A stretch of 64,000 nucleotides of DNA, taken from positions 434,001-498,000 of the forward strand of contig NZ_PGFV01000001.1 in assembly GCF_021023135.1 (NCBI RefSeq), written 5' to 3'. Source of the stretch: Brevibacterium sp. CCUG 69071 (GTDB lineage Bacteria; Actinomycetota; Actinomycetes; Actinomycetales; Brevibacteriaceae). The position numbers and the translations under genes were made by a program. Every line of letters begins with the position of its first letter. The stretch's first letter is position 1. The notes beneath the pieces are model-generated. The model saw only the letters and a program-made list of their open reading frames with translations. It was not told where the DNA came from and ran no database searches. Shown in pieces: positions 9,701 to 16,322 of this stretch.

Positions 9701-10494
9701 GCATCGACGAACTGGCGGAAGGTCAGGGTCTCGGCCTTCTTCACATTGGGCACCAGAAGGCTGCGCGTGCCGTCCTTCTTCGGGACGTCGATCGCGAGAC
9801 CGAAGTTGATGTGCGCCGGTGAGACCATCACGGGCTTGCCGTCGCGGACGTCGTAGGAGACGTTCTGCGAGGGGAAGTTCTTCAGCGCGCGGATGACGGC
9901 GAAGCCGATCAGGTGGGTGAAGGAGACCTTCCCGCCGCGCGTGCGCTTGAGGTGGGAGTTGATGACGATGCGGTTGTCGATGAGCGCCTTGGCAGGCAGC
10001 GCCCGCACCGAGGTGGCCGTGGGCACCTCGATCGAGTCATCCATGTTCTTGGCGATGAGCTTGGCAGGTCCGCGCAGCGGGGTGACGGTCTCCTCGGGTG
10101 CCGGCTTGGGCTCGGCTTCCTTGACGACGACCTTCGGCACGGACTTCGTCTCGGCCTTCAGCGTCTCGGTCTCGGCAGTCGAGGGAGACACGCCTCGCGA
10201 CGTCTCCTTCGCTGCGGGCTCAGCGGCCGAGGACTCGGTCGGGCCCTTCGCCGCGGACTTCGCCGCAGGCTTCGTGGGGGCAGCGGACTTCGCCTGTGCA
10301 CCCGATCCGCCGGTGGGCTTGGTGCCAGCAGAGGCTTTGTCGCCTCCGCTGTTCTTCTCGTACTTGTCGAAGAACGGCCACCAGGACTTGTCGACCGAGT
10401 TCTTATCTGACTTGTACTGCTCATACAATTCCTCGACCAACCATTCATTCGACCCGAAGTCGTCGACGGTGCGGTTCGGAGTATTGACGGACAC
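6742..10494 (-). CDS. kgd: Multifunctional 2-oxoglutarate dehydrogenase, E2-E1 fusion (Kgd/OdhA)
   Basis: A 1250-aa TCA-cycle enzyme combining the E1 decarboxylase with an E2 succinyltransferase domain, as in mycobacteria and corynebacteria. Order: an N-terminal E1 segment (SNEWLVEELYEQYKSDK); a flexible Ala/Lys/Pro/Ser linker at about 45-120; an E2 acyltransferase domain at about 125-370 ending in TYDHRVIQGAGSGEF; a ThDP-binding E1 core with AFAGQGVVTETLN, HVIINNQVGFTT and RRRGHNEGDDPS; then the transketolase-like C-terminal half with HGYEGQGPDHSSARIER. There is no lipoyl domain, as expected; lipoyl groups come from the pyruvate dehydrogenase E2. In relatives the enzyme is inhibited by the FHA protein GarA/OdhI. 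Divergent from guaB1 across about 100 nt. Confidence 0.97.
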   Translation of the reverse strand: MSVNTPNRTVDDFGSNEWLVEELYEQYKSDKNSVDKSWWPFFDKYEKNSGGDKASAGTKPTGGSGAQAKSAAPTKPAAKSAAKGPTESSAAEPAAKETSRGVSPSTAETETLKAETKSVPKVVVKEAEPKPAPEETVTPLRGPAKLIAKNMDDSIEVPTATSVRALPAKALIDNRIVINSHLKRTRGGKVSFTHLIGFAVIRALKNFPSQNVSYDVRDGKPVMVSPAHINFGLAIDVPKKDGTRSLLVPNVKKAETLTFRQFVDAYDGLVDKARQGKLTADDFAGTTVSLTNPGGIGTVHSVPRLTKGQGCIIGVGALDYPAEFQGASQQTINKLAVSKVLTLTSTYDHRVIQGAGSGEFLKLVHGYLLGEDGFYDDVFESLRLPYEPVRWVPDVSAEDQDDVNKTARVIELIDAYRTRGHLMANIDPLVYRQRSHPDLDINQHGLTLWDLEREFPTGGFGAKAMMPFRSILGLLRDSYCRTIGFEYMHIADPLQRRWFQAKIEVPHQELTRSEQGHILGRLNAAEAFETFLQTKYIGQKRFSLEGGESAIVLLDEILNQSADSGLDEVAIGMAHRGRLNVLTNIAGKSYAQIFREFDGTMSPDSVQGSGDVKYHLGTQGSFTSPAGNSTDVYVAANPSHLETVDPILEGIVRAKQDVVDQGEAGFTVLPVLVHGDAAFAGQGVVTETLNLSELRGYRTGGTIHVIINNQVGFTTPPASARSSFYCTDVAKSINAPIFHVNGDDPEAVVHASRLAFEYRQEFNRDVVIDLVCYRRRGHNEGDDPSMTQPLMYSLIEKKGSVRKVYTESLVGRKCITDDEAAEALKDYQSKLESAFAETKEAETGPYDGNAFNNPHVPSDIEAFNDAETAISPETLTRIGEAFAEIPEGFTIHKKLRALLEKRKEMSLSGGIDWGFAELIAFGSLLIDGVPVRLAGQDSRRGTFVQRHSVLIDSVNGNEWTPLQNLSDDQARFWVYDSLLSEYAAVGFEYGYSVERKDALVAWEAQFGDFAQGAQSVIDEFITSSEQKWQQNSGVVMLLPHGYEGQGPDHSSARIERYLQLCAESNMTVALPSNGASYFHLLRRHAMTTNKRPLIVFTPKSMLRLKAAANSPEEFTSGTFEPVIDDSTVDAEQVDRVVLVSGKLYWDLKAQREKSEDTKTALVRVEQLYPLDAEAITAILDRYPASAELIWAQEEPENQGAWPFMALNLPEILGDRELTVVARTASAATATGLKHLHELQQQEVVDRAFRR

Positions 10495-10567
10495 GGCGTT
10501 GATCGCCTACTTCCTGATTCAAGAATTGCTGCTTAACGACATGACCAGCCTAACGCGATGTGCCCTC

Positions 10568-10581
10568 TTATGTGCACATAA
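10568..10581. promoter_or_regulatory. Perfect 14-bp palindrome, putative operator in the kgd/guaB1 divergent region
   Basis: TTATGTGCACATAA is fully self-complementary, and flanking CCCT/AGGG extends it imperfectly. It lies just upstream of the likely guaB1 -10 (GACAAT, 10584-10589), where a bound repressor would block polymerase. The cognate regulator is unknown. Confidence 0.45.
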
Positions 10582-10583
10582 GG

Positions 10584-10589
10584 GACAAT
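10584..10589 (+). promoter_or_regulatory. Putative -10 element of guaB1 (leaderless arrangement)
   Basis: GACAAT ends 6 nt before the ATG at 10596, so transcription would begin at or next to the start codon. No convincing -35 is seen 17 nt upstream. AAGGGA (10580-10585) could alternatively be a distant ribosome-binding site. Confidence 0.4.
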
Positions 10590-10595
10590 AGTGTT

Positions 10596-12053
10596 ATGCG
10601 TTTCATCTCAAATGACCCGAACACCGATCTGACCTACTCCGATGTGTTCCTCGTCCCCAACTCGTCCATGTTGACCTCGCGTTTCGACGTCGACCTCACC
10701 ACGGTCGATCCGACGGCGTCGACGACCCCGATCGTGGCCGCGAACATGACAGCCGTGTCGGGCCGGAGAATGGCCGAGACGATGGCGCGCCGAGGCGGTC
10801 TCGCCGTGCTTCCCCAGGACATTCCCCTGACCGCCGCCGTGGACACGATCAAGTGGGTCAAGAGCCGCGATCGGATCTTCGAATCGGCGCTGCGATTCTC
10901 CCCGGACGACACCGTGCTCAGCGCCCTGCACGTCCTGGCCAAACGCCCCCACGGCTTCGGCGTCGTCGTCGATGATGCCGGCCGTCTCGAAGGCGTCATC
11001 GATGCCGCGGGCCTGGGAGACGTCGATCGCTTCACCTCGGTGTCGGATCTCCTCGAATCCTCGCCCCACGTGCTGCGCGCCTCCGAGATCGACTGGAACG
11101 ACGAGGCGCAGCTCGAATCCCTCTACGAATCGATGAATGAGGCGCGGGCGGCCTTCGCCGCGGTCGTCGACGAGGAGAACATGGTGCTCGGCTGCCTGAC
11201 TCCGAAGTCGCTGCTGCGCTCATCGATCTACGGACCCAACGTCGATGACCGCGGCAGACTCAAGATCGCGGTGGCCATCGGGGTCAACGGCAGGGCCGTG
11301 GAACGCGCACAGGCCCTAGTCGAGGCAGGGGCAGACGTGCTCGTCGTCGACACCGCCCACGGCCACCAGGTGAAGATGCTCGATGCGCTCAGTGCGATCG
11401 CCGGTGCCGATCTCGGTGTGCCGATCGTCGCAGGCAACGTCGTCACCGGTGACGGCGTCCGGGACCTCGTCTCTGCGGGCGCGCAGATCATCAAGGTCGG
11501 AGTCGGACCGGGCGCCATGTGCACGACCCGGATGATGACGGCCGTGGGACGACCGCAGTTCTCTGCGGTGCGCGAATGCGCCGAGGCGGCCCGCGAGCTG
11601 GGCGCGCACGTCTGGGCCGACGGGGGAGTCCGCTACCCCCGGGACGTGGCCTTGGCACTGGCGGCCGGAGCCTCTCAGGTGATGATCGGCTCATGGTTCG
11701 CCGGCACCCACGAATCCCCGGGCGACCTCCTGCTCGACGGAGAGGGACGGAAGTACAAGGAGAGCTTCGGAATGGCCTCGGCGCGTGCGGTGGCGAATCG
11801 GACCCGGACGGAATCGGCATTCTCGCGGGCCCGCAAAGGCCTGTTCGAAGAGGGCATTTCTGCGTCCACGATGTACATCGACCCACAATCTCCTGGGGTT
11901 GAGGACCTCCTCGACGGCATCACCTCGGGAGTGCGCAGCTCCTTCACCTATGCCGGGGCCCGCAATCTCGAGGAATTCGTCGATCGTGCCACCGTGGGCG
12001 TGCAGAGCGCGGCCGGTTATGAGGAGGGCCGACCACTCGCCCGGAGTTGGTAG
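10596..12053 (+). CDS. guaB1: GuaB1-family IMP dehydrogenase-related protein, probable GMP reductase
   Basis: A 485-aa (beta/alpha)8-barrel enzyme of the IMPDH/GMPR family with CBS domains inserted at about residues 95-215. The catalytic cysteine is C309 in VGVGPGAMCTTRMMTAVG. The GuaB1 group lacks the classical IMPDH flap, and the mycobacterial member was shown to be a GMP reductase, converting GMP to IMP with NADPH in purine salvage; I transfer that role by family. The ATG at 10596 (MRFISNDPNTDLTY) is chosen over one 12 codons upstream, since family members begin here and the upstream one lies in the palindromic promoter region. Confidence 0.9.
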   Translation: MRFISNDPNTDLTYSDVFLVPNSSMLTSRFDVDLTTVDPTASTTPIVAANMTAVSGRRMAETMARRGGLAVLPQDIPLTAAVDTIKWVKSRDRIFESALRFSPDDTVLSALHVLAKRPHGFGVVVDDAGRLEGVIDAAGLGDVDRFTSVSDLLESSPHVLRASEIDWNDEAQLESLYESMNEARAAFAAVVDEENMVLGCLTPKSLLRSSIYGPNVDDRGRLKIAVAIGVNGRAVERAQALVEAGADVLVVDTAHGHQVKMLDALSAIAGADLGVPIVAGNVVTGDGVRDLVSAGAQIIKVGVGPGAMCTTRMMTAVGRPQFSAVRECAEAARELGAHVWADGGVRYPRDVALALAAGASQVMIGSWFAGTHESPGDLLLDGEGRKYKESFGMASARAVANRTRTESAFSRARKGLFEEGISASTMYIDPQSPGVEDLLDGITSGVRSSFTYAGARNLEEFVDRATVGVQSAAGYEEGRPLARSW

Positions 12054-12062
12054 GATTCTTCC

Positions 12063-12188
12063 ATGCACAGTGACAGTCCCGGCCGGCGGGAAGCCGGCGC
12101 CCCAGACGATGACCCCTATCCCCTCAAGCGGGTCGATCGATACACACACAGAGATCTCCTGACCGCGAACGGCAGGGATCGTCACTGA
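12063..12188 (+). CDS. Small ORF of 41 codons, hypothetical
   Basis: Codes for a 41-aa hydrophilic peptide (MHSDSPGRREAGAPDDD...NGRDRH) with no recognisable domain. Three features favour a real gene: TAGGAT at 12051-12056 ends 6 nt before the ATG, giving leaderless-promoter geometry; the TGA overlaps the ATG of the next gene (TGATG), so translation could be coupled; and GC at third positions is about 70 percent, fairly like neighbours. It could be a leader peptide for the two CorC/HlyC-type proteins downstream. I do not recognise the sequence. Confidence 0.45.
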   Translation: MHSDSPGRREAGAPDDDPYPLKRVDRYTHRDLLTANGRDRH

Positions 12189-13519
12189 TGGAATGGCTGT
12201 TCCTCGCCCTCGCTCTGATCCTCATTCTCGGCACGGGCGTCTTCGTGGCCGCAGAATTCTCCCTCCTCACCCTCGATCGTCACACCGCCGACAAGGCGGT
12301 CGAAGACGGTGTCGTCGGCGCGAAGACCCTGCGCCAGTCGATGACCCACCTGTCCACCCAGCTCTCTGCGGCACAGGTGGGCATCACGATCACGACGCTG
12401 CTCACCGGTTATCTCATGGAGCCCTCGCTCGGGAAGCTGCTGGCACCCGTGTTCGAGTCCTGGGGTGTCGGCCCCGGCCTGGCGGCACCGCTGGCGCTGA
12501 CGATCGCGCTCATCGCCTCGACCATCCTGTCGATGATCTTCGGCGAACTCGTGCCCAAGAACCTCGCGATCGCCGTGCCTCTGGCCACCGGTCGGATCGC
12601 GGCACCGATGCAGTACGTCTTCTCGATCGTGTTCAAGCCGATCATCGCCATGCTCAACGGGACCGCGAATAAGATCCTGCTGTCGATGGGCATCGAGCCG
12701 CAGGAGGAGGGCTCCGTGGGGCGCTCTCCCGAAGAGCTGACCTCGCTGGTGCGCCACTCTGCGGAGGAGGGCATGCTCGATGAGCAGACCGCGGATCTGC
12801 TCGAGCGGACGCTGAGCTTCTCCGAGCGCAGCGCCGAGGACGTGATGACCCCGCGGACGAGAATGTCCTCGGTGGTCAAAGACACCACCGCCCGACAGAT
12901 CATCGAACAGGCCCGCGAGACCGGTTACTCGCGATTCCCCGTGGCGGGGGAGGACAAAGACCACATCGTCGGCGTCGTCCACGTCAAACAGGCCTTCGCC
13001 GTGCCCCTGTCCAATCGCGACGATGCCTACGCCGGAGGGTTGATGACCGAGGTCACCGAGATCCCGGAGACCCTCCGACTCGACCCGCTGCTCATGGAGC
13101 TGCGCGCCCAGGGACTGCAGATGGCGGTCGTCGTCGACGAATTCGGCGGCACCGCCGGAGTCGTCACGCTCGAGGACGTCGTCGAGGAGCTCGTGGGCGA
13201 GGTCGCCGACGAGCACGATCGGATGCGAGTGGCCGCACGCCCGGCTCGTGACGGCACCTGGATCGTGCCCGGGCAGCTGCGACCCGACGAGATCTCGTCG
13301 ACGATCGGGATCGACATCCCCGAGGACTCGGACTACGAGACCCTCGCCGGATTCGTCCTCAAGGAACTCGGCCACATTCCCGAACCCGGGGACAGTGTGC
13401 GCACCGATGACGCACTGATCCGCGTCGAGCGGATGCACGGACGCCGGATCGAACGACTGCGGGTGGTGCTGCGCGCCACGGATGCCACGGCCTACGAACA
13501 GCGAGGTGAGAGCCGATGA
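12188..13519 (+). CDS. Hemolysin family / CNNM-CorC membrane protein with CBS pair
   Basis: A 443-aa member of the HlyC/CorC (CNNM) family, thought to move or sense Mg2+ or other divalent cations. Order: an N-terminal DUF21/CNNM transmembrane domain at about 1-190 (first helix WLFLALALILILGTGVFVAAE, motif FGELVPKNLAIA), a tandem CBS pair at about 210-330 (VMTPRTRM, GYSRFPVAGE, VDEFGGTAGVVTLEDVVEEL), and a C-terminal CorC/HlyC transporter-associated domain. Despite the old name it is not a toxin. It overlaps the small ORF before it and the paralogous gene after it (ATGA). Confidence 0.92.
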   Translation: MEWLFLALALILILGTGVFVAAEFSLLTLDRHTADKAVEDGVVGAKTLRQSMTHLSTQLSAAQVGITITTLLTGYLMEPSLGKLLAPVFESWGVGPGLAAPLALTIALIASTILSMIFGELVPKNLAIAVPLATGRIAAPMQYVFSIVFKPIIAMLNGTANKILLSMGIEPQEEGSVGRSPEELTSLVRHSAEEGMLDEQTADLLERTLSFSERSAEDVMTPRTRMSSVVKDTTARQIIEQARETGYSRFPVAGEDKDHIVGVVHVKQAFAVPLSNRDDAYAGGLMTEVTEIPETLRLDPLLMELRAQGLQMAVVVDEFGGTAGVVTLEDVVEELVGEVADEHDRMRVAARPARDGTWIVPGQLRPDEISSTIGIDIPEDSDYETLAGFVLKELGHIPEPGDSVRTDDALIRVERMHGRRIERLRVVLRATDATAYEQRGESR

Positions 13520-14571
13520 GCGCCGATTGGTTCGGACTCGTCTGGTTGGTCGTCCTGCTGCTGGGCAACTCCTTCTTCGTCGCCGCGGAGTTCGCCGTGG
13601 TCGCTGCCAAGCGCTCACAGATCGAACCGCGTGCGGCGGAGGGCTCAGGGGCCGCCAAGACTGCCCTCTATGCCATGGAGCATGTCTCGCTGATGCTGGC
13701 GATCTGCCAGCTGGGCATCACCGTCTGCTCTCTGCTGTTGGGAAATGTGGCAGAACCGGCGATCCACCATCTGCTCGCCGGGCCGCTCGAAGGCCTCGGC
13801 ATTCCCGCGGGCCTGTCCTCGACGATCTCCTTCGTCCTCGCCCTCGGCGTGGTCACCTATCTGCACGTGGTCATCGGTGAGATGGTGCCCAAGAACATCG
13901 CCCTGGCGACATCGGCGCAGGCCGTGATGATCCTGGCGACCCCGCTCGTCTTCCTGGCCCGCGTGTTCGGGTTCGTCATCAGGCCGCTCAACGGTCTGGC
14001 GAACTGGGTCCTCCACCTGATGAAGGTCGAGGCTCGCGACGAGGTCAATGAGGCCTACACGATCGAACAGGTCGAATCGATCGTGGCCGAATCCAAGCGC
14101 GAAGGTCTGCTCTCCGATGACACCGGACTGCTCAAGGGCGCCCTTGAGTTCAGCGACAAGACCGCCGCGGACATCATGGTGCCGATGTCCGAGCTCATCA
14201 CGATCTCGGACAAGGTGACTCCCGACGAGCTCGTCACCCTGGTCGGCAAGACAGGATTCTCCCGCTACTTCGTAGTCTCCGCGGACGGCTACCCGCAGGA
14301 CTATCTGCACATCAAAGACGTCCTCTACGCCGACAGCGACGTCGAATACGACGCACCGGTGCCGGCCAAGCGCTTCCGGCCGCTGTTCACCGTCACCGCC
14401 GGTGATGAGGTCGAGGAGGCGCTGGCGCAGATGCAGAAGGCCGGCATACACGTCGCCCGTGTCATCGATGCCGAGGCGACGGTGCTGGGACTGCTGTTCC
14501 TCGAAGATGTGCTCGAAGAGCTCGTCGGCGAGGTGCAGGACGCGATGCAGCGCGGCCGCTTCGACGGCTGA
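13516..14571 (+). CDS. Second hemolysin family / CNNM-CorC protein, shorter paralogue
   Basis: A 351-aa paralogue of the preceding protein with the same CNNM membrane domain (NSFFVAAEFAVVAAKRSQIE, VIGEMVPKNIALAT) and a CBS pair (DIMVPMSEL, LFLEDVLEELVGEV). It stops right after the CBS domains and has no CorC/HlyC C-terminal domain. Tandem pairs of a long and a short member are common in actinobacteria and suggest a hetero-oligomer, which is an inference. Start overlaps the upstream stop by 4 nt. A hairpin terminator follows at 14648-14682. Confidence 0.92.
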   Translation: MSADWFGLVWLVVLLLGNSFFVAAEFAVVAAKRSQIEPRAAEGSGAAKTALYAMEHVSLMLAICQLGITVCSLLLGNVAEPAIHHLLAGPLEGLGIPAGLSSTISFVLALGVVTYLHVVIGEMVPKNIALATSAQAVMILATPLVFLARVFGFVIRPLNGLANWVLHLMKVEARDEVNEAYTIEQVESIVAESKREGLLSDDTGLLKGALEFSDKTAADIMVPMSELITISDKVTPDELVTLVGKTGFSRYFVVSADGYPQDYLHIKDVLYADSDVEYDAPVPAKRFRPLFTVTAGDEVEEALAQMQKAGIHVARVIDAEATVLGLLFLEDVLEELVGEVQDAMQRGRFDG

Positions 14572-14647
14572 CCGGATACGGCGGCAGGGCTCCGAGGCCA
14601 TGGACTCGGCGGCCGTGCTCGGTCCGGCGGGGCCGTGATCTCGCACA

Positions 14648-14682
14648 CGATGCGGGCCTCATCTGTGATGGGGCCCGCATCG
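14648..14682 (+). terminator. Hairpin terminator after the CNNM pair
   Basis: An 11-bp perfect stem, CGATGCGGGCC at 14648-14658 with GGCCCGCATCG at 14672-14682, around a 13-nt loop. No T-tract. Confidence 0.65.
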
Positions 14683-14695
14683 TCGCCCCGGATGT

Positions 14696-14710
14696 GTAAC
14701 GATATGTAAC
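14696..14710 (+). promoter_or_regulatory. Candidate MtrA box 1 (GTAAC-N5-GTAAC)
   Basis: Two GTAAC units with exactly 10-nt periodicity (14696-14700 and 14706-14710), each followed by GA. This direct-repeat form matches the sites described for the response regulator MtrA in corynebacteria and Streptomyces, where cell-wall hydrolase genes are targets. Confidence 0.5.
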
Positions 14711-14810
14711 GAAAACAGCACTCCGGAGCACCGTCTTTCCCGCATCTGCGTGGTCTGCGACACACCGAAACCGGAATATTCGCTGGTCACGCGCCTAGTA
14801 TGAACGAAAG

Positions 14811-14839
14811 GTGACATTTGGTAACGGGGTCGTTATAGT
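14811..14839 (+). promoter_or_regulatory. Sigma-A-like promoter of the M15 peptidase gene overlapping candidate MtrA box 2
   Basis: GTGACA (14811-14816) and TATAGT (14834-14839) are spaced by 17 nt; each hexamer matches five of six consensus positions. A second direct repeat, GTGAC-N5-GTAAC (14811-14815 and 14821-14825), covers the -35 and spacer, and CGTTA at 14831-14835 forms an inverted partner to TAACG. A protein bound here would contact or block polymerase. Confidence 0.6.
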
Positions 14840-14914
14840 GTTGTGACATAAGCTTTTCGGGCGCCGACGTTCTTGGGCCCGAGGTACATCCGACAGTCAA
14901 CAGTATGGAGCACT

Positions 14915-15970
14915 ATGTCGAGTCAGTCCTCGACCGTCGAGGCGCCGCCGGTTCGCCGACGCGATCTGCGCAAGCAGGAAGCCTCCTCCAAGGGTTCAGC
15001 GCTCTTCACCCGGAAGTCCGCGACGCAGGAGTCGCGGCCTTCGCACACAGACACCTCCGCACTCTCACCTCGCCGTGCCGCCATGGCCGCCGAGGCGCGG
15101 GCCCTCCAGGGATCTCCTCGCCGCGCAGCGATGGCCAAGGAGACCGAGCGCTCGCACAGCACGTTCGCCGCAGCAGGCCACGGCAGTCCCGCCTCCGTCG
15201 CCACCCGTTTGGGCAGCCGCGGTTCGGACGGTTCGCTGCTGCGCTCGGTTCGTCTTCGTCGCATCACCACGGCCTCAGCCCTGGCGACGGTGTCGGTGAC
15301 CGGAACGGCTATCGCGGCGGTGATGATCGCAGGCAACATGAGCGGACAGCAGGAAGTCAAGGTCGACGAGACAGCTGCCCAGTCACAGCCGCAGGCCATC
15401 AACGCAGAGTCGGTCTCGGCCGATGTCCAGCTCGATAAGGACGACAAGACCTCGATGGCGATCGGCGCTCCGAGCGCCAAGCAGACGAAGGCCGAGGCGG
15501 CCTCGCGCGCCATCACCAAGACCGTGCTTCCCGGTTGCGATGGCAAAGCTCCCTCCGGGGACGTCTCCAACGGCGAACTGCCCGACGAATGGCTGTGCAA
15601 GATCGGCATCGGCGATCACAAACTGCGCACCGACGCGGCAGTCTCCTTCGCCAAGATGAATGCGGCCTTCAAGAAGGACACCGGCAAGGATCTCGCCGTG
15701 ACCGATTCCTATCGCTCCCTGGAATCCCAGATCTCCGTGGCCGCCCGCAAACCGGGATTCGCTGCTCGTCCCGGAACCTCGAATCACGGATTGGGCCTCG
15801 CCGTCGACCTCGGTGCCGGCACCTCGAGTGGAACCGGCGAACAGTACGACTGGCTCGTCGCCAATGCGAAGAAGTACGGCTGGGAGAATCCCGACTGGGC
15901 CCAGCGCAATTCCTACGAACTCTGGCACTGGGAATACGTTCCCGGCCGCAAGGACATGAAGGGCGCCTGA
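14915..15970 (+). CDS. Membrane-anchored M15 family D-alanyl-D-alanine carboxypeptidase (VanY-like)
   Basis: A 351-aa protein. A Ser/Arg-rich cytoplasmic N-terminus is followed by one membrane segment at about residues 116-140 (ALATVSVTGTAIAAVMIAG), so the C-terminal domain is outside the cell. The M15/VanY peptidase domain at about 205-350 has zinc ligands H291 and D298 in TSNHGLGLAVDLG and H338 in ELWHWEYVPG, with DSYRSLESQ upstream. It probably trims the terminal D-Ala of peptidoglycan stem peptides. The ATG at 14915 has GGAG 4 nt upstream; the frame extends 14 codons further with no signal. The promoter carries candidate MtrA sites, fitting a wall-remodelling role. Confidence 0.88.
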   Translation: MSSQSSTVEAPPVRRRDLRKQEASSKGSALFTRKSATQESRPSHTDTSALSPRRAAMAAEARALQGSPRRAAMAKETERSHSTFAAAGHGSPASVATRLGSRGSDGSLLRSVRLRRITTASALATVSVTGTAIAAVMIAGNMSGQQEVKVDETAAQSQPQAINAESVSADVQLDKDDKTSMAIGAPSAKQTKAEAASRAITKTVLPGCDGKAPSGDVSNGELPDEWLCKIGIGDHKLRTDAAVSFAKMNAAFKKDTGKDLAVTDSYRSLESQISVAARKPGFAARPGTSNHGLGLAVDLGAGTSSGTGEQYDWLVANAKKYGWENPDWAQRNSYELWHWEYVPGRKDMKGA

Positions 15971-15993
15971 ACCCCCTTCTTGTAAGTTGAGAG

Positions 15994-16033
15994 CCGCGTG
16001 CAGTCGAATTCGACTGCACGCGGTTTCGTTTTG
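15994..16033 (+). terminator. Intrinsic terminator after the M15 peptidase gene
   Basis: A perfect 15-bp inverted repeat (15994-16008 with 16009-16023, centred on GAATTC) followed by the T-rich run TTTCGTTTT: one of the few classical Rho-independent terminators in this window. Confidence 0.88.
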
Positions 16034-16060
16034 GGAGCGTCCCCGGATCGGTGATAGCAT
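16031..16060 (+). promoter_or_regulatory. Putative promoter of tRNA-Arg(CCG)
   Basis: TTGGGA at 16031-16036 and TAGCAT at 16055-16060, spacer 18 nt, 10 nt upstream of the tRNA 5' end. Confidence 0.4.
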
Positions 16061-16070
16061 TGCATCCGTT

Positions 16071-16146
16071 GCCCGCGTAGCTCAGTGGATAGAGCGTCTG
16101 CCTCCGGAGCAGAAGGTCGTAGGTTCGAATCCTGTCGCGGGCACCA
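16071..16146 (+). tRNA. tRNA-Arg, anticodon CCG
   Basis: Full cloverleaf: acceptor GCCCGCG paired with CGCGGGC, D-arm GCTCAGTGGATAGAGC, anticodon stem TCTGC/GCAGA around the loop CTCCGGA (anticodon CCG, reading CGG), and T-arm with TTCGAAT. Discriminator A at 16143 and CCA encoded at 16144-16146. Confidence 0.96.
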
Positions 16147-16149
16147 TCC

Positions 16150-16184
16150 GAACCGCCCACCTCACATATCGAGGTGGGCGGTTC
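16150..16184 (+). terminator. Terminator of tRNA-Arg(CCG)
   Basis: A 14-bp perfect stem, GAACCGCCCACCTC (16150-16163) with its complement at 16171-16184, loop of 7 nt, starting 3 nt after the tRNA CCA. Confidence 0.8.
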
Positions 16185-16322
16185 TGCTTGTCCTGTCGAC
16201 CTTGTCCCGGCGGCCTCACCCACTGCCTCGCAGCCTCGGGTGCCGAGTCGGCAGATGAGCGGCCGGGCCGGGCACCGACTAAGGTAGACGGTGACGATGC
16301 CGGTCCGCGTGCGAAAGTGAAG

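Larger units (their letters stand above)
14572..14914. other. Intergenic region of 343 nt upstream of the M15 peptidase
   Basis: Holds, in order, a terminator hairpin, two GTAAC-type direct repeats resembling MtrA boxes, a near-consensus sigma-A promoter and a leader of roughly 70 nt. No further open frame with gene-like features was seen. Confidence 0.7.
15971..16322. other. Intergenic region carrying two terminators and tRNA-Arg(CCG)
   Basis: 352 nt holding the M15 gene terminator, a tRNA promoter, tRNA-Arg and its terminator. The last 140 nt before the ABC transporter gene have no feature I can support. Confidence 0.7.

Noticed and set aside
6772..9822. Very long open frame (1016 codons) antisense to kgd
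   Set aside because: High-GC codon bias on the minus strand keeps this frame open; kgd is unambiguous, and the antisense product has no recognisable domain or ribosome-binding site.
12188..14571. Hemolysin toxins
   Set aside because: The family name is historical; CNNM plus CBS architecture points to cation transport or sensing.
16071..16146. tRNA genes as integration sites of a mobile element (also 47185 and 63817)
   Set aside because: No integrase, no partial tRNA duplicate and no compositional change next to any of the three tRNA genes.
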